NCBI RefSeq assembly: GCF_001584185.1
Contig: NZ_CP013234.1
Location: forward strand, 5,208,001 to 5,272,000
From: Collimonas pratensis
Lineage (GTDB): Bacteria; Pseudomonadota; Gammaproteobacteria; Burkholderiales; Burkholderiaceae_D
Length of the DNA: 64,000 nucleotides
Direction of reading: 5' to 3'
The position numbers and the translations under genes were made by a program. Below are positions 1-10,195 of this stretch, piece after piece (positions within the stretch are counted from its first letter, which is position 1; each line of letters begins with the position of its first letter). Below the pieces are notes generated by a model. The model ran no database searches and was not told where the DNA came from. It saw only the letters and a list, made by a program, of their open reading frames with translations.

Positions 1-714
1 TCCACCTGGAACCTGGCGAACCGCTTCACCGGCTGGGTTGACGTCGACCTCACCGAAAAGGGCGTAGCGGAAGCCAGGCAAGCTGGCCAGTTGCTGCTGC
101 AAGCGGGCCTTACCTTCGACCTGGCTTATACCTCGGTGTTGAAACGCGCGATCCGCACCCTGTGGGGCACGCTCGACGAGATGGATCTGATGTGGCTGCC
201 GGTCAAGCATCACTGGCGCCTGAACGAGCGTCACTACGGCGCCCTGCAAGGCTTGAACAAGGCCGAAACCGCCGCCAAGTACGGCGACGAACAAGTCATG
301 GTGTGGCGCCGCAGCTATGACACCCCACCGATGCCGCTGGAGCCGAACGATCCGCGCACTTCCTACGCCGATCCACGCTACGCCGGCCTGAAACGCGAGG
401 AAATCCCGCTGACCGAATGCCTGAAAGACACCGTGGCGCGGGTATTGCCGTTCTGGAACGACGAAATCGCGCCATCCATCCGCAGCGGCAAGCGCATCAT
501 CATTTCCGCCCATGGCAACAGCCTGCGCGCCCTGATCAAGATGCTGGACGGCATCAGCGATGAAGATATCGTCGGCCTCAACATTCCTAACGGCCAGCCG
601 CTGGTGTATGAGCTGGACGCGGACCTGAAACCGATCAAGAGCTACTACCTGGGCGACCAGGCGGCGATCGCAGCGGCGATGAACGCTGTCGCCAGCCAGG
701 GGAAAGCGAAATAA
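1..714 (+). CDS. gpmA: 2,3-bisphosphoglycerate-dependent phosphoglycerate mutase, 5' partial
   Basis: This cytoplasmic glycolytic enzyme interconverts 3- and 2-phosphoglycerate through a phosphohistidine. The reading frame is open from base 1, where it encodes [12 protein letters not shown], the residues that follow the catalytic RHGE motif in this family; that motif lies before the window. The motifs ERHYGALQG and [10 protein letters not shown], the second carrying the second active-site histidine, are intact, as is the C-terminal tail. About 237 residues are visible and only about a dozen should be missing. It is the first gene of the gpmA-envC-ctpA-moeB run on this strand. The family call is firm; only the start is unseen. 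Confidence 0.95.
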   Translation, partial: STWNLANRFTGWVDVDLTEKGVAEARQAGQLLLQAGLTFDLAYTSVLKRAIRTLWGTLDEMDLMWLPVKHHWRLNERHYGALQGLNKAETAAKYGDEQVMVWRRSYDTPPMPLEPNDPRTSYADPRYAGLKREEIPLTECLKDTVARVLPFWNDEIAPSIRSGKRIIISAHGNSLRALIKMLDGISDEDIVGLNIPNGQPLVYELDADLKPIKSYYLGDQAAIAAAMNAVASQGKAK

Positions 715-788
715 ATATCTCGCCGGGCCGTTTCCTGACACCCTTCCGCAAGCGCAAAACCAGCCATGCCAGGCTTCTGGCATGGCCT

Positions 789-2240
789 TTGGCGCTGCTG
801 CTGGCGGTAACGCTGGCGACAGCCCTGCCTTTGGCCGCTGACGCGGCTCCCGCCAAGATCACTGAACGCAGCAAGCAAAAACAGGTGGCGGAAGCGCAGC
901 GCGCCGACTTGCGGCAAAAGCTGGACAGCCTCAAGCGCGACATCAGCCAGACCGAAACCGCGAAGGACGATGCCAGCGACGCCCTGGCCGACTCGGAAGA
1001 AGCGGTTTCCAAGGCCACCCGCTCCCTGCGCGACCTCAGCGCCGAACAGCAGCAGACCGAGGCCAAAGTAGCCAAGCTGGCCAAGCAGCACGACGATCTC
1101 AGCAAGACCGTGGCCAAGCAGCAAACCCAGCTGGCCAATCTGCTGCGCCAGCAATACGTCGCCGGCAACGAGGACCGCATCAAGCTGCTGCTGTCGGGCG
1201 ACAATCCGAACCGTATCAATCGCGACCTGCAGTACATGGGCTACGTCTCGCAAGCGCAAGCCAAGCTGCTGGAATCGCTGCGCGCCAACCTCGCCGCGGT
1301 GGAAGCCAACCAGACCGAAGCCCAGAACGCCAAGGACGACCTGGATGAAATCGCCCAGGAACAGCGCGACCAGAAAAAACTGCTTGAGCAGGAAAAAGCC
1401 AAGCGCGCGACGCTGCTGACCCAGCTGTCCAGCAAACTCAACAGCCAGCGCAAGGAAGCCGGCAATATCCAGCGCGACGACCAACGCCTGTCCGGCCTGG
1501 TGGACAAGCTGGCGCAACTGATCGAGGCGCAGAAACAGGCGGAAGCCGCCGCCCGCGAGAAACAGCGCCAGCAACAGCTGGCCCAGGCGAAAGCCAAAGC
1601 CGAGGCTCTGGCGCAAGCCCAAGCAGCGCGCGAGCGTCTGGCCGAGCAGCAACGCGCCGCCCAAGCCAGAAAGCCGCCTGCCACGGACAACAAGCCCAAG
1701 CCGGTCAATCCGGACGCCATCGACGACGATCAGCCGCCCGCCGTGGCCGTCACGCCGCCGGCGCCAACCCCGGCGCCAGTGGCGCCGGTCGCGCGCAACG
1801 AGCTGACGCCGGAACCCGAAGTCAAGGATGTTTCCTATGGCAAGCCATTCGAATCCCTGCGCGGCCAGTTGCGGCTGCCGGTGCGGGGCGACGTCATGGC
1901 GCGCTTCGGCAGCAAGCGCGGCGACGGCCCAAGCTGGAAAGGGCTGTTCATCCGTACCCCGGAAGGCGCCGAAGTCAAGGCGGTTGCCTCCGGCCGCGTG
2001 GTGTTCGCCGACTGGCTGCGCGGCTTCGGCAACCTGATCATTGTCGACCACGGCAACCAGTACATGACTATTTACGGTAATAATCAGGCATTATTGAAGC
2101 GCCCCGGCGATGCAGTCAAAGCCGGCGACGTGATTGCCAATGCCGGCAACAGCGGCGGCAATGAACAATCGGGTTTATACTTCGAAATTCGGCATCAAGG
2201 CCGTGCGTTTGACCCACTCGGGTGGGTAACTACTAGGTGA
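789..2240 (+). CDS. envC: Murein hydrolase activator EnvC-type (degenerate LytM/M23)
   Basis: EnvC proteins are periplasmic and activate septal amidases during daughter-cell separation. The protein has a hydrophobic N-terminal signal, a long Lys/Gln/Glu-rich coiled coil (about residues 25-250), a Pro/Ala linker, and a C-terminal LytM domain (about 355-483). The zinc ligands of active M23 peptidases are replaced (WKGLFI in place of an HxGxD site, GLYFEIR in place of HxH), as in EnvC, so it should activate rather than hydrolyse. The start given is a TTG. Codons upstream in the same frame (RFLTPFRKRK) would make a better charged signal peptide, but no ATG, GTG or TTG opens them. It ends 3 bases before ctpA. 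Confidence 0.88.
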   Translation: MALLLAVTLATALPLAADAAPAKITERSKQKQVAEAQRADLRQKLDSLKRDISQTETAKDDASDALADSEEAVSKATRSLRDLSAEQQQTEAKVAKLAKQHDDLSKTVAKQQTQLANLLRQQYVAGNEDRIKLLLSGDNPNRINRDLQYMGYVSQAQAKLLESLRANLAAVEANQTEAQNAKDDLDEIAQEQRDQKKLLEQEKAKRATLLTQLSSKLNSQRKEAGNIQRDDQRLSGLVDKLAQLIEAQKQAEAAAREKQRQQQLAQAKAKAEALAQAQAARERLAEQQRAAQARKPPATDNKPKPVNPDAIDDDQPPAVAVTPPAPTPAPVAPVARNELTPEPEVKDVSYGKPFESLRGQLRLPVRGDVMARFGSKRGDGPSWKGLFIRTPEGAEVKAVASGRVVFADWLRGFGNLIIVDHGNQYMTIYGNNQALLKRPGDAVKAGDVIANAGNSGGNEQSGLYFEIRHQGRAFDPLGWVTTR

Positions 2241-2243
2241 AAC

Positions 2244-3779
2244 ATGGGCAGTAAGCTTAAAAATATCGGTCTAATCAGTTTAGGCGTCATTGCAGGTATC
2301 GGCGCCTCTATCCAGTTTGACGCCATTGCGCAAAAGAGTGCTGCTGCGCCATTGCCGCTGGAAGAATTGCGGCAGCTGGCCGATGTGTTCGGACTGATCA
2401 AGTCCGACTATGTGGAACCGGCGGACGACAAGAAGCTGCTGACCGAAGCCATTTCCGGCATGGTCGCCTCGCTCGACCCGCACTCGGCCTATCTGGACAA
2501 AAAAGCCTACAAAGAGCTGCGCGAGAGCACGCAAGGAAAATTCGTCGGCCTCGGCATCGAAGTCGGCATGGAAGACGGCTACATCAAGGTGGTCTCGCCG
2601 ATCGAAGATTCGCCGGCCTACCGCGCCGGCATCAAGGCGGGCGACCTGATCACCCGTCTTGACGGTGCCCCGGTCAAGGGCATGACCCTGGAGCAAGCCG
2701 TCAAGCGCATGCGCGGCGAGCCGAACACCAAGATCGTGCTGACCATTTCGCGCAAGGACGAAGACAAGCCGCTGATCATCAGCATCACGCGCCAGGAAAT
2801 CCGCGTCCAGAGCGTCAAGTCCAAAGTGGTGGAGCCGGGCTATGCCTGGCTGCGCATCACCCAATTCCAGGAACCGACGGTGGACGACATGGCCAAGAAG
2901 ATTGCCGCCATCTATGCCCAGGAACCGAACCTGAAGGGCTTGGTGCTGGACCTGCGCAACGATCCGGGCGGCGTCTTGCCGGGCGCGATCGGCGTCTCCG
3001 CCGCTTTCCTGCCCAAGGATTCGGTGGTGGTGACCACCAACGGCCAGCTGCCAAGCTCCAAGGCCTCTTTCTACGCCAAGCGCGAATACTATGCCAACCC
3101 GGGCAACGACCCGCTGGCGCGCCTGCCTGAAGCCTTGAAAAAGGTGCCGATGGTAGTGCTGGTGAATACCGGTTCCGCCTCGGCTTCGGAAATCGTCGCC
3201 GGCGCCCTGCAAGACTACAAGCGCGCCACCATCATGGGCACGCAGACCTTCGGCAAGGGTTCCGTGCAATCGGTGATCGCCCTGCCGCCGGACCGCAACA
3301 CCGCAGTCAAGCTGACCACCGCGCGTTACTACACGCCTAACGGCCGTTCAATCCAGGCCAAGGGCATCGTGCCGGACGTCATGGTGGATGAATATGCCGA
3401 CGGCGACGGCTTGAATGGCTTGCGCTTGCGCGAAGCCGATCTCACCAAGCATCTGAGCAACGATACCGACAAGGGGCCTGAAGTCAAGGCGCCGAAAGTG
3501 GACGAGCTGGAAGAAGCGCAACGGATTGCCGCTGCCGAGAAAAAGCGCAAGCCCTTGGAATACGGCAGCAAGGATGACTTCCAGCTGGCGCAGGCGCTCA
3601 ATCAGCTGAAGGGCTTGCCGGTACAGGTATCCAAGGTCAAGCCGGAAGTGCGTTCGGAAAACGACAAGGACGACAAGCCAGTGAAAGATGACAAGCTTGA
3701 CCCGGCCGCCGGCGCCATCATCCACAAGGATGAGCCGAGCGACGACAAGGCTGGCGACAAGAAGAGCGATAAAAAATAA
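2244..3779 (+). CDS. ctpA: S41 family C-terminal processing peptidase (CtpA-like)
   Basis: A 511-residue periplasmic serine protease with an N-terminal hydrophobic segment (about 7-25), a PDZ domain (about 90-175) with the GLGIEVG loop, and the S41 catalytic core. The nucleophile is the serine of GSASASEIVAGAL and the general-base lysine lies in QTFGKGSVQ. The last roughly 110 residues are a charged Lys/Asp extension beyond the catalytic fold. The start ATG follows the envC stop almost directly, with AGGTGA as ribosome-binding site overlapping the end of envC, so the two are probably translationally coupled. Proteases of this family trim C termini of envelope proteins and often work with M23-type factors, which fits this neighbour. 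Confidence 0.93.
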   Translation: MGSKLKNIGLISLGVIAGIGASIQFDAIAQKSAAAPLPLEELRQLADVFGLIKSDYVEPADDKKLLTEAISGMVASLDPHSAYLDKKAYKELRESTQGKFVGLGIEVGMEDGYIKVVSPIEDSPAYRAGIKAGDLITRLDGAPVKGMTLEQAVKRMRGEPNTKIVLTISRKDEDKPLIISITRQEIRVQSVKSKVVEPGYAWLRITQFQEPTVDDMAKKIAAIYAQEPNLKGLVLDLRNDPGGVLPGAIGVSAAFLPKDSVVVTTNGQLPSSKASFYAKREYYANPGNDPLARLPEALKKVPMVVLVNTGSASASEIVAGALQDYKRATIMGTQTFGKGSVQSVIALPPDRNTAVKLTTARYYTPNGRSIQAKGIVPDVMVDEYADGDGLNGLRLREADLTKHLSNDTDKGPEVKAPKVDELEEAQRIAAAEKKRKPLEYGSKDDFQLAQALNQLKGLPVQVSKVKPEVRSENDKDDKPVKDDKLDPAAGAIIHKDEPSDDKAGDKKSDKK

Positions 3780-3796
3780 TCGTTTTTCGGGCTACA

Positions 3797-3886
3797 CGTA
3801 GGGTGGGCACCCGTGCCCACGCGTGACCTCAAACCCGCCCGCAAAGTTTAGGCACCGCGTGGGCAGAAAAACCCGCCCACCCTACG
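3797..3886. repeat. Intergenic inverted repeat (GTAGGGTGGGCAC family), imperfect copy
   Basis: The left arm begins CGTAGGGTGGGCAC and the right arm ends CCGCCCACCCTACG, so the element is an imperfect long palindrome with extra GTGCCCACGCG inner palindromes. The same sequence family recurs as a perfect inverted repeat at 51843-51962. This copy stops two bases before the moeB ATG and therefore forms the whole moeB leader. It looks like a small non-autonomous repeat. Confidence 0.8.
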
Positions 3887-3888
3887 CT

Positions 3889-4644
3889 ATGAATGACCAG
3901 CAATTACTCCGCTATTCGCGCCATATCCTGCTGGACGATATCGATATCGCCGGCCAGGAGAAATTTCTGGCGGCGCATGCGCTCATCGTCGGCGCCGGCG
4001 GCCTCGGCTCGCCGGTGGCGCTGTACCTGGCGTCGGCCGGCGTCGGCCGCATTACGCTGGTGGATAACGACACCGTCGACCTGACCAACCTGCAACGGCA
4101 AATCCTGCATACCAGCGAGCGCGTCGGCCTGGCCAAGGTCAGCTCGGGCAAGACTGCCATGACGCAGATCAATCCTGACATCGACATCGTCGCCCTGTCC
4201 GAGCGCGCAGACCAGGCCCGCCTGCAGCAACTGATCGCCACGGCCGACGTGGTGATCGACTGCAGCGACAATTTCGCCACCCGGCAAGCCATCAACCGCG
4301 CCTGCGTTTTCTTGAAAGTGCCGCTGGTATCGGGCGCGGCAATCCAGTTCGACGGCCAGATCAGCGTCTTCGATCCACGCTCCGACACATCGCCCTGCTA
4401 CGCCTGCCTGTTTCCCCCGGACCGCGAATTTGAGGAAGTGGCTTGCGCCACCATGGGTGTGTTTGCGCCGCTGGTCGGCATCATCGGCAGCATGCAGGCG
4501 GCCGAAGCGCTCAAGCTGATCGCCGGCATCGGCACGTCATTAGCGGGCGTGCTGCTGATGCTGGATGCCCGCAGCATGGAGTGGACCCGCATCGGCGTCG
4601 CCCGCGATGCCGGCTGCCCGGTGTGCGGAACGCAGCATCCCTGA
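3889..4644 (+). CDS. moeB: HesA/MoeB/ThiF-family adenylyltransferase
   Basis: E1-like enzyme that adenylates the C-terminal glycine of a ubiquitin-fold sulfur carrier (MoaD or ThiS) for molybdopterin or thiamine synthesis. Visible motifs are the nucleotide-binding GAGGLGSP (about residue 35), the DNDTVDLTNLQRQ segment that binds ATP-Mg, and two zinc-binding pairs (CYACLF and CPVCG). At 251 residues it is normal length and lacks a rhodanese domain. I chose the ATG at 3889 because homologues begin with RYSRHILL a few residues in; a GTG at 3823 would extend the protein through the repeat. No good Shine-Dalgarno precedes 3889. MoeB versus ThiF cannot be separated without more context. Confidence 0.88.
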   Translation: MNDQQLLRYSRHILLDDIDIAGQEKFLAAHALIVGAGGLGSPVALYLASAGVGRITLVDNDTVDLTNLQRQILHTSERVGLAKVSSGKTAMTQINPDIDIVALSERADQARLQQLIATADVVIDCSDNFATRQAINRACVFLKVPLVSGAAIQFDGQISVFDPRSDTSPCYACLFPPDREFEEVACATMGVFAPLVGIIGSMQAAEALKLIAGIGTSLAGVLLMLDARSMEWTRIGVARDAGCPVCGTQHP

Positions 4645-4831
4645 ATATGCATTGCAAGGTACTGCATGCGAATCGGCGTTTATGCAATTGCCAAGTTGAT
4701 TATTAGTAATAACCCTCGGATTGCCTCTTTTTTCTTCCTGCATTTCCTCCCGCTGCTTTAAATTACGTCTTGTTATCGTGTCATCAAATGACGCGCTAAA
4801 CATCACATAACTATAAGCGGGAGACAAAGCA

Positions 4832-6637
4832 ATGAAGCGCAGAGAGTTTTTGAAGGGTTCGGCATTTTTCACGGTAGTCGCAGCGACATCCGGCATGCTG
4901 AGCGCCTGTGGCGGCGGCACCGATATCGACAGCGGCGCTGCCGGGGTATTTGCATTTCCACAGGGGATCGCCTCCGGCGATCCGAAAGAGAGCAGCGTCG
5001 TCTTCTGGGGCCGGGTGGTGCGCAGCAACGGCGCCGTTGCCGATGCAATCAACGTGCGCCTGGATGTCTCCACCAGGCAGGATTTCTCGAGCTACGCGGC
5101 GCAAGTCAACCTGAGCGCCAGCGCCGACTACGATTTCACGGTGCGCGCCAAAGTCACCCAGCTCACCCCCGACACCGTGTATTACTACCGGTTTACCGCC
5201 GGCAGCGATGTCAGCGTCACAGCCCAGACCAAGACTGCGCCGCTGGCCAGCAGCAGCAACAGCCAGGTGCGCTTTGCCTGGTTCACCTGCCAGGACTGGT
5301 CAGTCAACCACTGGCAGGCGATGTCCTTGCTGGCGCAGGAAAGTCTGGATTTCGTGGTGCACGTCGGCGACTACATCTATGAGACCGTGGGCGCCTCGTT
5401 CCAGGCCGGCGGCGCAGAACCGGCGCACGCCACGATCAAGCTGCCGGACGGCCTGGCGCATCCGGGCGGCGGAATCTACGCCAATACCGTCAATGACTAC
5501 CGCACCCTGTACCGCACCTACAAGACCGATGCGCGCCTGCAAAGCATCCACCATAAATTTCCGGTCATCGCGATCTGGGACGATCACGAGTTCTCGGACG
5601 ATTGCTGGCAGGACCACCAGGTCTACACCAACGAAAACAAGCAGCAGACCGCGCGCCGCCGCAGCGCTACCCAGGCCTGGGCGGAATACACGCCCATCGA
5701 TTTCGGCGACCTCTCCTTCGACCTCAACAACAGCAGCTACCAGAATATCCGTATCTATCGCGATTTCCGTTTCGGCAAACTGGTGCACCTGGTGATGACC
5801 GACGAGCGCCTGTACCGCGACGACCACATCGTCAGCGAGCAGTCGGTGGCGCAGCAACTGGGCCATGATCCGGTCAACGGCGACGACTCGATCGGCTCGC
5901 GCTACTTTGTGCCGCAGCCGCTCTTGCTGCAAATGGAAGCACAGGAAACCGCCAAGCTGGGACGGGCGCCGTCGATACTCGGACCGACCCAGACGCAATG
6001 GTGGAAAGACACCCTGAAAAATTCGGATGCGACCTGGAAGGTGTGGGGCAATGAAATCATGCTGAACCGCATGTGGGCCGACCTGACGCCGCCGGCGCTG
6101 GGCATTCCGCCGCCTTACAACCAGCTGTATGTGATCAACTGCGACTCATGGGACGGCTTCCCCAGCCACAAAGCGGAACTGCTGTCTTACCTGGATACGC
6201 AAAACATCCAGAACGTGGTGGCCATCACCGGCGACCTGCATGCTTTCCAGTGCGGCGTGGTACGCGCCAATCCTGGCGACCTGAACAGTCGGCCGGTATT
6301 GGTGGATTTCCTGACGGCCGGCATCAGTAGCCAGTCCTTCTATAACTACATCAAGTCCGGTGCCGCGGTCGTCAATCCGTTGCTGGGCGCACTGGTGCAG
6401 ACGCCGCAGATTTTCGACAATCTGCTGAAGCACTTCAATCCCGACTTTGCCTATGTCGACCATGATGCCCAGGGCTACGCCACGGCCACCATCACCAGCG
6501 ACAGCATGGTCGTGATGTTCAACAAGGTCAAGCCGCTGGCCGGCGACGGCAGCGCGCCGGCGCAGCCTTTGCTGAAACGCACCCGCATGACGCTGGCCAA
6601 GGGTTCGAGCACGCCGCTGATCGAAGACAACGTCTGA
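4832..6637 (+). CDS. phoD: PhoD-family alkaline phosphatase/phosphodiesterase, Tat lipoprotein
   Basis: Secreted calcium/iron-type phosphatase of 601 residues. The N terminus carries a twin-arginine signal (KRREFLKG) followed by a lipobox-like LSAC, so export is by Tat with probable lipidation. A PhoD N-terminal Fn3-like domain (about 40-140) precedes the metallophosphatase domain; visible metal-site motifs are HVGDYIYE, IWDDHEFSDD and ITGDLHAFQ. The start is well set by GCGGGAGAC upstream of the ATG. It stands alone between moeB and the riboflavin gene. PhoD enzymes release phosphate from extracellular mono- and diesters and are usually induced by phosphate starvation; I could not find a convincing Pho box upstream. 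Confidence 0.93.
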   Translation: MKRREFLKGSAFFTVVAATSGMLSACGGGTDIDSGAAGVFAFPQGIASGDPKESSVVFWGRVVRSNGAVADAINVRLDVSTRQDFSSYAAQVNLSASADYDFTVRAKVTQLTPDTVYYYRFTAGSDVSVTAQTKTAPLASSSNSQVRFAWFTCQDWSVNHWQAMSLLAQESLDFVVHVGDYIYETVGASFQAGGAEPAHATIKLPDGLAHPGGGIYANTVNDYRTLYRTYKTDARLQSIHHKFPVIAIWDDHEFSDDCWQDHQVYTNENKQQTARRRSATQAWAEYTPIDFGDLSFDLNNSSYQNIRIYRDFRFGKLVHLVMTDERLYRDDHIVSEQSVAQQLGHDPVNGDDSIGSRYFVPQPLLLQMEAQETAKLGRAPSILGPTQTQWWKDTLKNSDATWKVWGNEIMLNRMWADLTPPALGIPPPYNQLYVINCDSWDGFPSHKAELLSYLDTQNIQNVVAITGDLHAFQCGVVRANPGDLNSRPVLVDFLTAGISSQSFYNYIKSGAAVVNPLLGALVQTPQIFDNLLKHFNPDFAYVDHDAQGYATATITSDSMVVMFNKVKPLAGDGSAPAQPLLKRTRMTLAKGSSTPLIEDNV

Positions 6638-6658
6638 TCGTGCACTAAACGCCGCTAT

Positions 6659-6682
6659 CGCCCGCACTGGCAAGCGCGGGCG
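6659..6682. terminator. GC-rich hairpin between convergent phoD and ribH
   Basis: CGCCCGC pairs with GCGGGCG around a 10-base loop in the short gap between the two converging genes. There is no U-tract on either strand, so this is a weak or Rho-dependent terminator candidate. Confidence 0.4.
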
Positions 6683-6697
6683 ACAGCGGATCTTCCC

Positions 6698-7309
<612 letters not shown>

Positions 7310-7403
7310 TCACGCCACAGCTCATGCCGATGGCAACAACACCGCCGTCGCCTGGGCGACATGCAGCAAGATTCTTATCGAAGCTAGCAGTACGGTACAA
7401 CCT

Positions 7404-7552
7404 GTTCTCTCTTTATCCGGACTATACCGTCGGCCCCGGAATCCAACCGGGTCTGCTGACCTTGCTGCCACATCCGTAGCAACAAGCGCTCGCGGGCTAT
7501 GCGCATTGCACGCAATTACCGCCGGTGGGGAATCGCACCCCGCCCTGAGAAC
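7404..7552 (-). promoter_or_regulatory. FMN riboswitch (RFN element) controlling ribH
   Basis: Read on the minus strand, the element is closed by a P1 stem (GTTCTC with GAGAAC). It contains the conserved RFN blocks CAGGGCGGGGTG, ATTCCCCACCGGCGGTAAT, AGCCCGCGAG, CAGACCCGGTTGGATTCCGG and GGCCGACGGTATAGTCCGGA in the expected order. It ends about 170 bases before the ribH start. I see no strong terminator hairpin between aptamer and gene, so control may be at translation initiation. Confidence 0.95.
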
Positions 7553-7583
7553 GTCTCGGTCAATTGCTTAACCGAGCCAAGAA

Positions 7584-7612
7584 TTTATCACATAATTTGC
7601 GGCGCTGCACAA
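7584..7612 (-). promoter_or_regulatory. Candidate promoter of the riboswitch-ribH transcript
   Basis: On the minus strand TTGTGC is followed after 17 bases by GATAAA, placing a sigma-70-like promoter about 30 bases before the riboswitch P1 stem. Both hexamers are imperfect (four of six for the -10), so this is a candidate only. Confidence 0.45.
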
Positions 7613-7638
7613 GCCGGCCTGATCCGGCGCGTGCAACA

Positions 7639-8397
7639 TCAGCCGGCTTTCTTCGCCAGTCCCAGATAGGTATCGATCACCCTGGGGTCATGCGCCAGCT
7701 CGGCGGCAGGTCCTTGCATCGCCATGTCGCCGGTTTCCAGCACATAGGCGTAATCGGCCGCCTGCAAGGCCGCGCGGGCATTTTGCTCGACCAGCAGAAT
7801 CGCCACACCGCTCTGCTTGAGGCGCACGATGATGTGAAAGATCTCTTTCACGATCAGCGGCGCCAGGCCAAGGCTGGGCTCATCCAGCAGCAGCAGTTGC
7901 GGCTTCGCCATCAGAGCCCTTCCCAGCGCCAGCATTTGCCGTTCGCCGCCGGAAAGGCTGCCCGCCTGCTGTTTGCGCCTTTCCTGCAAGCGCGGGAACA
8001 GTTCGTACACCACCGCCATCTGATCGGCGTAGCCGCTCTCGCCAGCCTTATAGCGTCGATAACTACCGAGCAGCAGATTGTCCTGCACCGTCATGCTGGC
8101 AAACAGTTCACGTTTTTCCGGCACCAGGCACATGCCGCGCGCGACCCGGGTTTCGACTGCCACGCCGGCCGTATCCTGGCCCAGCAAACGCACTGTACCG
8201 CGCATGCTGCCGTTGGCCGGCATGGCGCCGGCAAGCGCGTTCAGCATGGTCGACTTGCCGGCGCCGTTGGGGCCGATCACGGTCACGATCTGGCCGGCGC
8301 CGACTTGCAGGCTGGCACCGTGCAAGGCCTCCACCTTGCCATAGGCGACGTGAAGATCGTTCACTTCCAGCACCGGATTGGCAACGGCGTTACTCAT
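7639..8397 (-). CDS. livF: Branched-chain amino-acid-type ABC transporter ATPase LivF
   Basis: Second ATPase of a HAAT-family importer, energising uptake at the inner membrane. It shows Walker [10 protein letters not shown], the signature [15 protein letters not shown] and Walker [14 protein letters not shown], with the LivF-type C terminus. I start it at the ATG at 8397, in the AFENV-type position MSNAVANP; it overlaps the end of the upstream livM-livG gene by 8 bases, a usual sign of coupling. It is the last gene of the four-gene operon. The true substrate may be an amino acid, amide, urea or aromatic acid, since this transporter family is broad. Confidence 0.92.
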   Translation of the reverse strand: MSNAVANPVLEVNDLHVAYGKVEALHGASLQVGAGQIVTVIGPNGAGKSTMLNALAGAMPANGSMRGTVRLLGQDTAGVAVETRVARGMCLVPEKRELFASMTVQDNLLLGSYRRYKAGESGYADQMAVVYELFPRLQERRKQQAGSLSGGERQMLALGRALMAKPQLLLLDEPSLGLAPLIVKEIFHIIVRLKQSGVAILLVEQNARAALQAADYAYVLETGDMAMQGPAAELAHDPRVIDTYLGLAKKAG

Positions 8398-10195
8398 CGA
8401 TGCCTCCCAGATAAGCTTCCAGCACAGCCGGGTCTTGCTGGATTTCGGTCGGCAGACCTTCCGCAATCTTGCTGCCGAATTCCATCACGACCAGGCGGTC
8501 GGTCAGGTTCATGACAAAATCCATGTCGTGCTCCACCAGCAAAATGCTCATCCCTTCGGCCCTCAGCTTGCGCAGCAGATCAGCCAACGCCAGCTTTTCC
8601 TGATAGCGCAAGCCGGCGGCCGGCTCGTCCAGCAACAGCAGGGTGGGATCGCAGCACAGGGCACGCGCGATTTCCAGAATCCGCTGCTGGCCCAATGCCA
8701 GGCTGCCGGCCTCTTCATAGAGCAAATGCCCAAGGCCGACGCGCTCGAGCTGCGTTTTAGCCTCGAACAGCAAGGCTTGCTCTTCGGCTCGGTTCAGCCG
8801 CAGCAGGCTGGCGGCGATACCGCCGACGTCCTTGTGCGTACCGCGCAGGTGGGCGCCGATAGCGACGTTCTCCAGCACCGACATGCTGCTCATCAGGCGC
8901 ACATGCTGGAAGGTGCGGGCAATCCCGCGCGCGACAATCTGGCGCGACGGCAAACCCGAGATCGCTTGCAAGCCCTGCCCAGTGCGGAATTTGATCGAGC
9001 CGCTAGTCAATGGCAAGACGCCCGTCACCAGGTTGAACATGGTCGATTTGCCGGCGCCGTTGGGACCGATCAGGCCGACGATCTGGCCAGCGCCGACGCT
9101 GAAGCTGATGTCGTTCACCGCCACCAGCCCGCCGAACTCCTTGCGTGCACGCTCGACTTCCAGCATCACACCGATGCCGGCCGGCTTGTCTCTTGCCGGC
9201 AGCGCGGCTGCCGACTCAGGCGCTCTAGCCAACGCACCGGCAGGAACCAGCTTGCGCAGATGCGGCCACAAGCCATCGCGCGCACGCTGCAGCAGCAGCA
9301 CCATCAGGATGCCGAAGACGATGGTTTCGAAATTGCCGCTGGCGCCCAGCAGTGTCGGCAGCCACGATTGCAGCTGGTCCTTCAGCACGGTCAGCAAGGC
9401 CGATCCCAGGATCGCCCCCCATACATAGCCGGCGCCGCCGACCACCGCCATGAACAGGTATTCGATGCCGGCATTCAAGCCGAACGGGGTCGGACTCACC
9501 GAGCGTTGCAGATGCGCATACAGCCAGCCCGAGACGCTGGCCAGCAAGGCCGCCAACACAAAGATCAACACCTTGATCCAGGCGGTATTGACGCCCATCG
9601 CTTCCGCCATCACTCCGCCGCCATTGAGCGCCCGGATGGCGCGGCCGGAGCGCGAATTCAAGAGGTTCTGCAAGCCTGCCAGCGCCAGCAGAAGGATGGC
9701 CCAGATCAGGTAGAACATCTTGCGGCCGCTATCGAGTTCAATACCAAACAGGCTGATGGCAGGGATACCGTTCAAGCCATCGTACTTGCCCAGGAATTCC
9801 AGATTACCGAACAAGAAATACAACGACAAGGCCCAAGCTATGGTGCCTAGCGGCAGGAAATGCCCTGACAAGCGCATGGTAATGCCGCCGATCGCCAGCG
9901 CCGCCAGCGTCGTCACGCTCAGGCCAGCCAGCAAACCGATCCACGGCGACAGTCCGAACTGGGTGCTGAGATAAGCAGTGGAATAGGCGCCAAGGCCGAC
10001 AAAAGCCGCCTGGCCAAAAGACGTCAGGCCGCCGATGCCAGTCAGCAGCACCAGTCCCAGGGCCACGATGGCATACAGGCCGATGTAGTTCGACAACGTG
10101 ATCCAGAACTCCGGCGTCGGCAATACCGGCAGCAACAGCAGGATCGCCACGAACAGGATGAACGGCAGTTTGCCGGCAGAAAAGCGCGGCATCAC
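8390..10195 (-). CDS. Fused LivM permease and LivG ATPase
   Basis: A 601-residue fusion. Residues 1 to about 310 are a LivM-type multi-spanning permease (hydrophobic throughout, with [19 protein letters not shown]). From about 345 comes a LivG ATPase with Walker [10 protein letters not shown], signature [15 protein letters not shown], Walker [12 protein letters not shown] and the closing [19 protein letters not shown] linker rich in Ala and Pro joins them. Its start overlaps the livH stop as ATGA. Such fusions occur in proteobacterial HAAT importers and fix one permease to one ATPase, so the complex would contain LivH, LivMG and LivF. The signature has LALGQ where LSYGQ is common. Confidence 0.93.
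   Translation of the reverse strand: MMPRFSAGKLPFILFVAILLLLPVLPTPEFWITLSNYIGLYAIVALGLVLLTGIGGLTSFGQAAFVGLGAYSTAYLSTQFGLSPWIGLLAGLSVTTLAALAIGGITMRLSGHFLPLGTIAWALSLYFLFGNLEFLGKYDGLNGIPAISLFGIELDSGRKMFYLIWAILLLALAGLQNLLNSRSGRAIRALNGGGVMAEAMGVNTAWIKVLIFVLAALLASVSGWLYAHLQRSVSPTPFGLNAGIEYLFMAVVGGAGYVWGAILGSALLTVLKDQLQSWLPTLLGASGNFETIVFGILMVLLLQRARDGLWPHLRKLVPAGALARAPESAAALPARDKPAGIGVMLEVERARKEFGGLVAVNDISFSVGAGQIVGLIGPNGAGKSTMFNLVTGVLPLTSGSIKFRTGQGLQAISGLPSRQIVARGIARTFQHVRLMSSMSVLENVAIGAHLRGTHKDVGGIAASLLRLNRAEEQALLFEAKTQLERVGLGHLLYEEAGSLALGQQRILEIARALCCDPTLLLLDEPAAGLRYQEKLALADLLRKLRAEGMSILLVEHDMDFVMNLTDRLVVMEFGSKIAEGLPTEIQQDPAVLEAYLGGIDE

Noticed and set aside
645..2051. Long antisense open frame (468 codons) opposite envC
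   Set aside because: It reflects GC-rich codon structure of envC; its product is composed of repetitive Leu/Gly/Arg without domains, and it has no ribosome-binding site. The same applies to antisense frames opposite the TonB receptor, the nucleotidase, the Liv binding protein and topB.
4770..4800. Possible Pho box upstream of phoD (GTGTCATCAAATGAC)
   Set aside because: Only one half resembles CTGTCAT and the second repeat at the required 11-base interval is absent. TGTCATCAAATGAC is better explained as a short chance palindrome.
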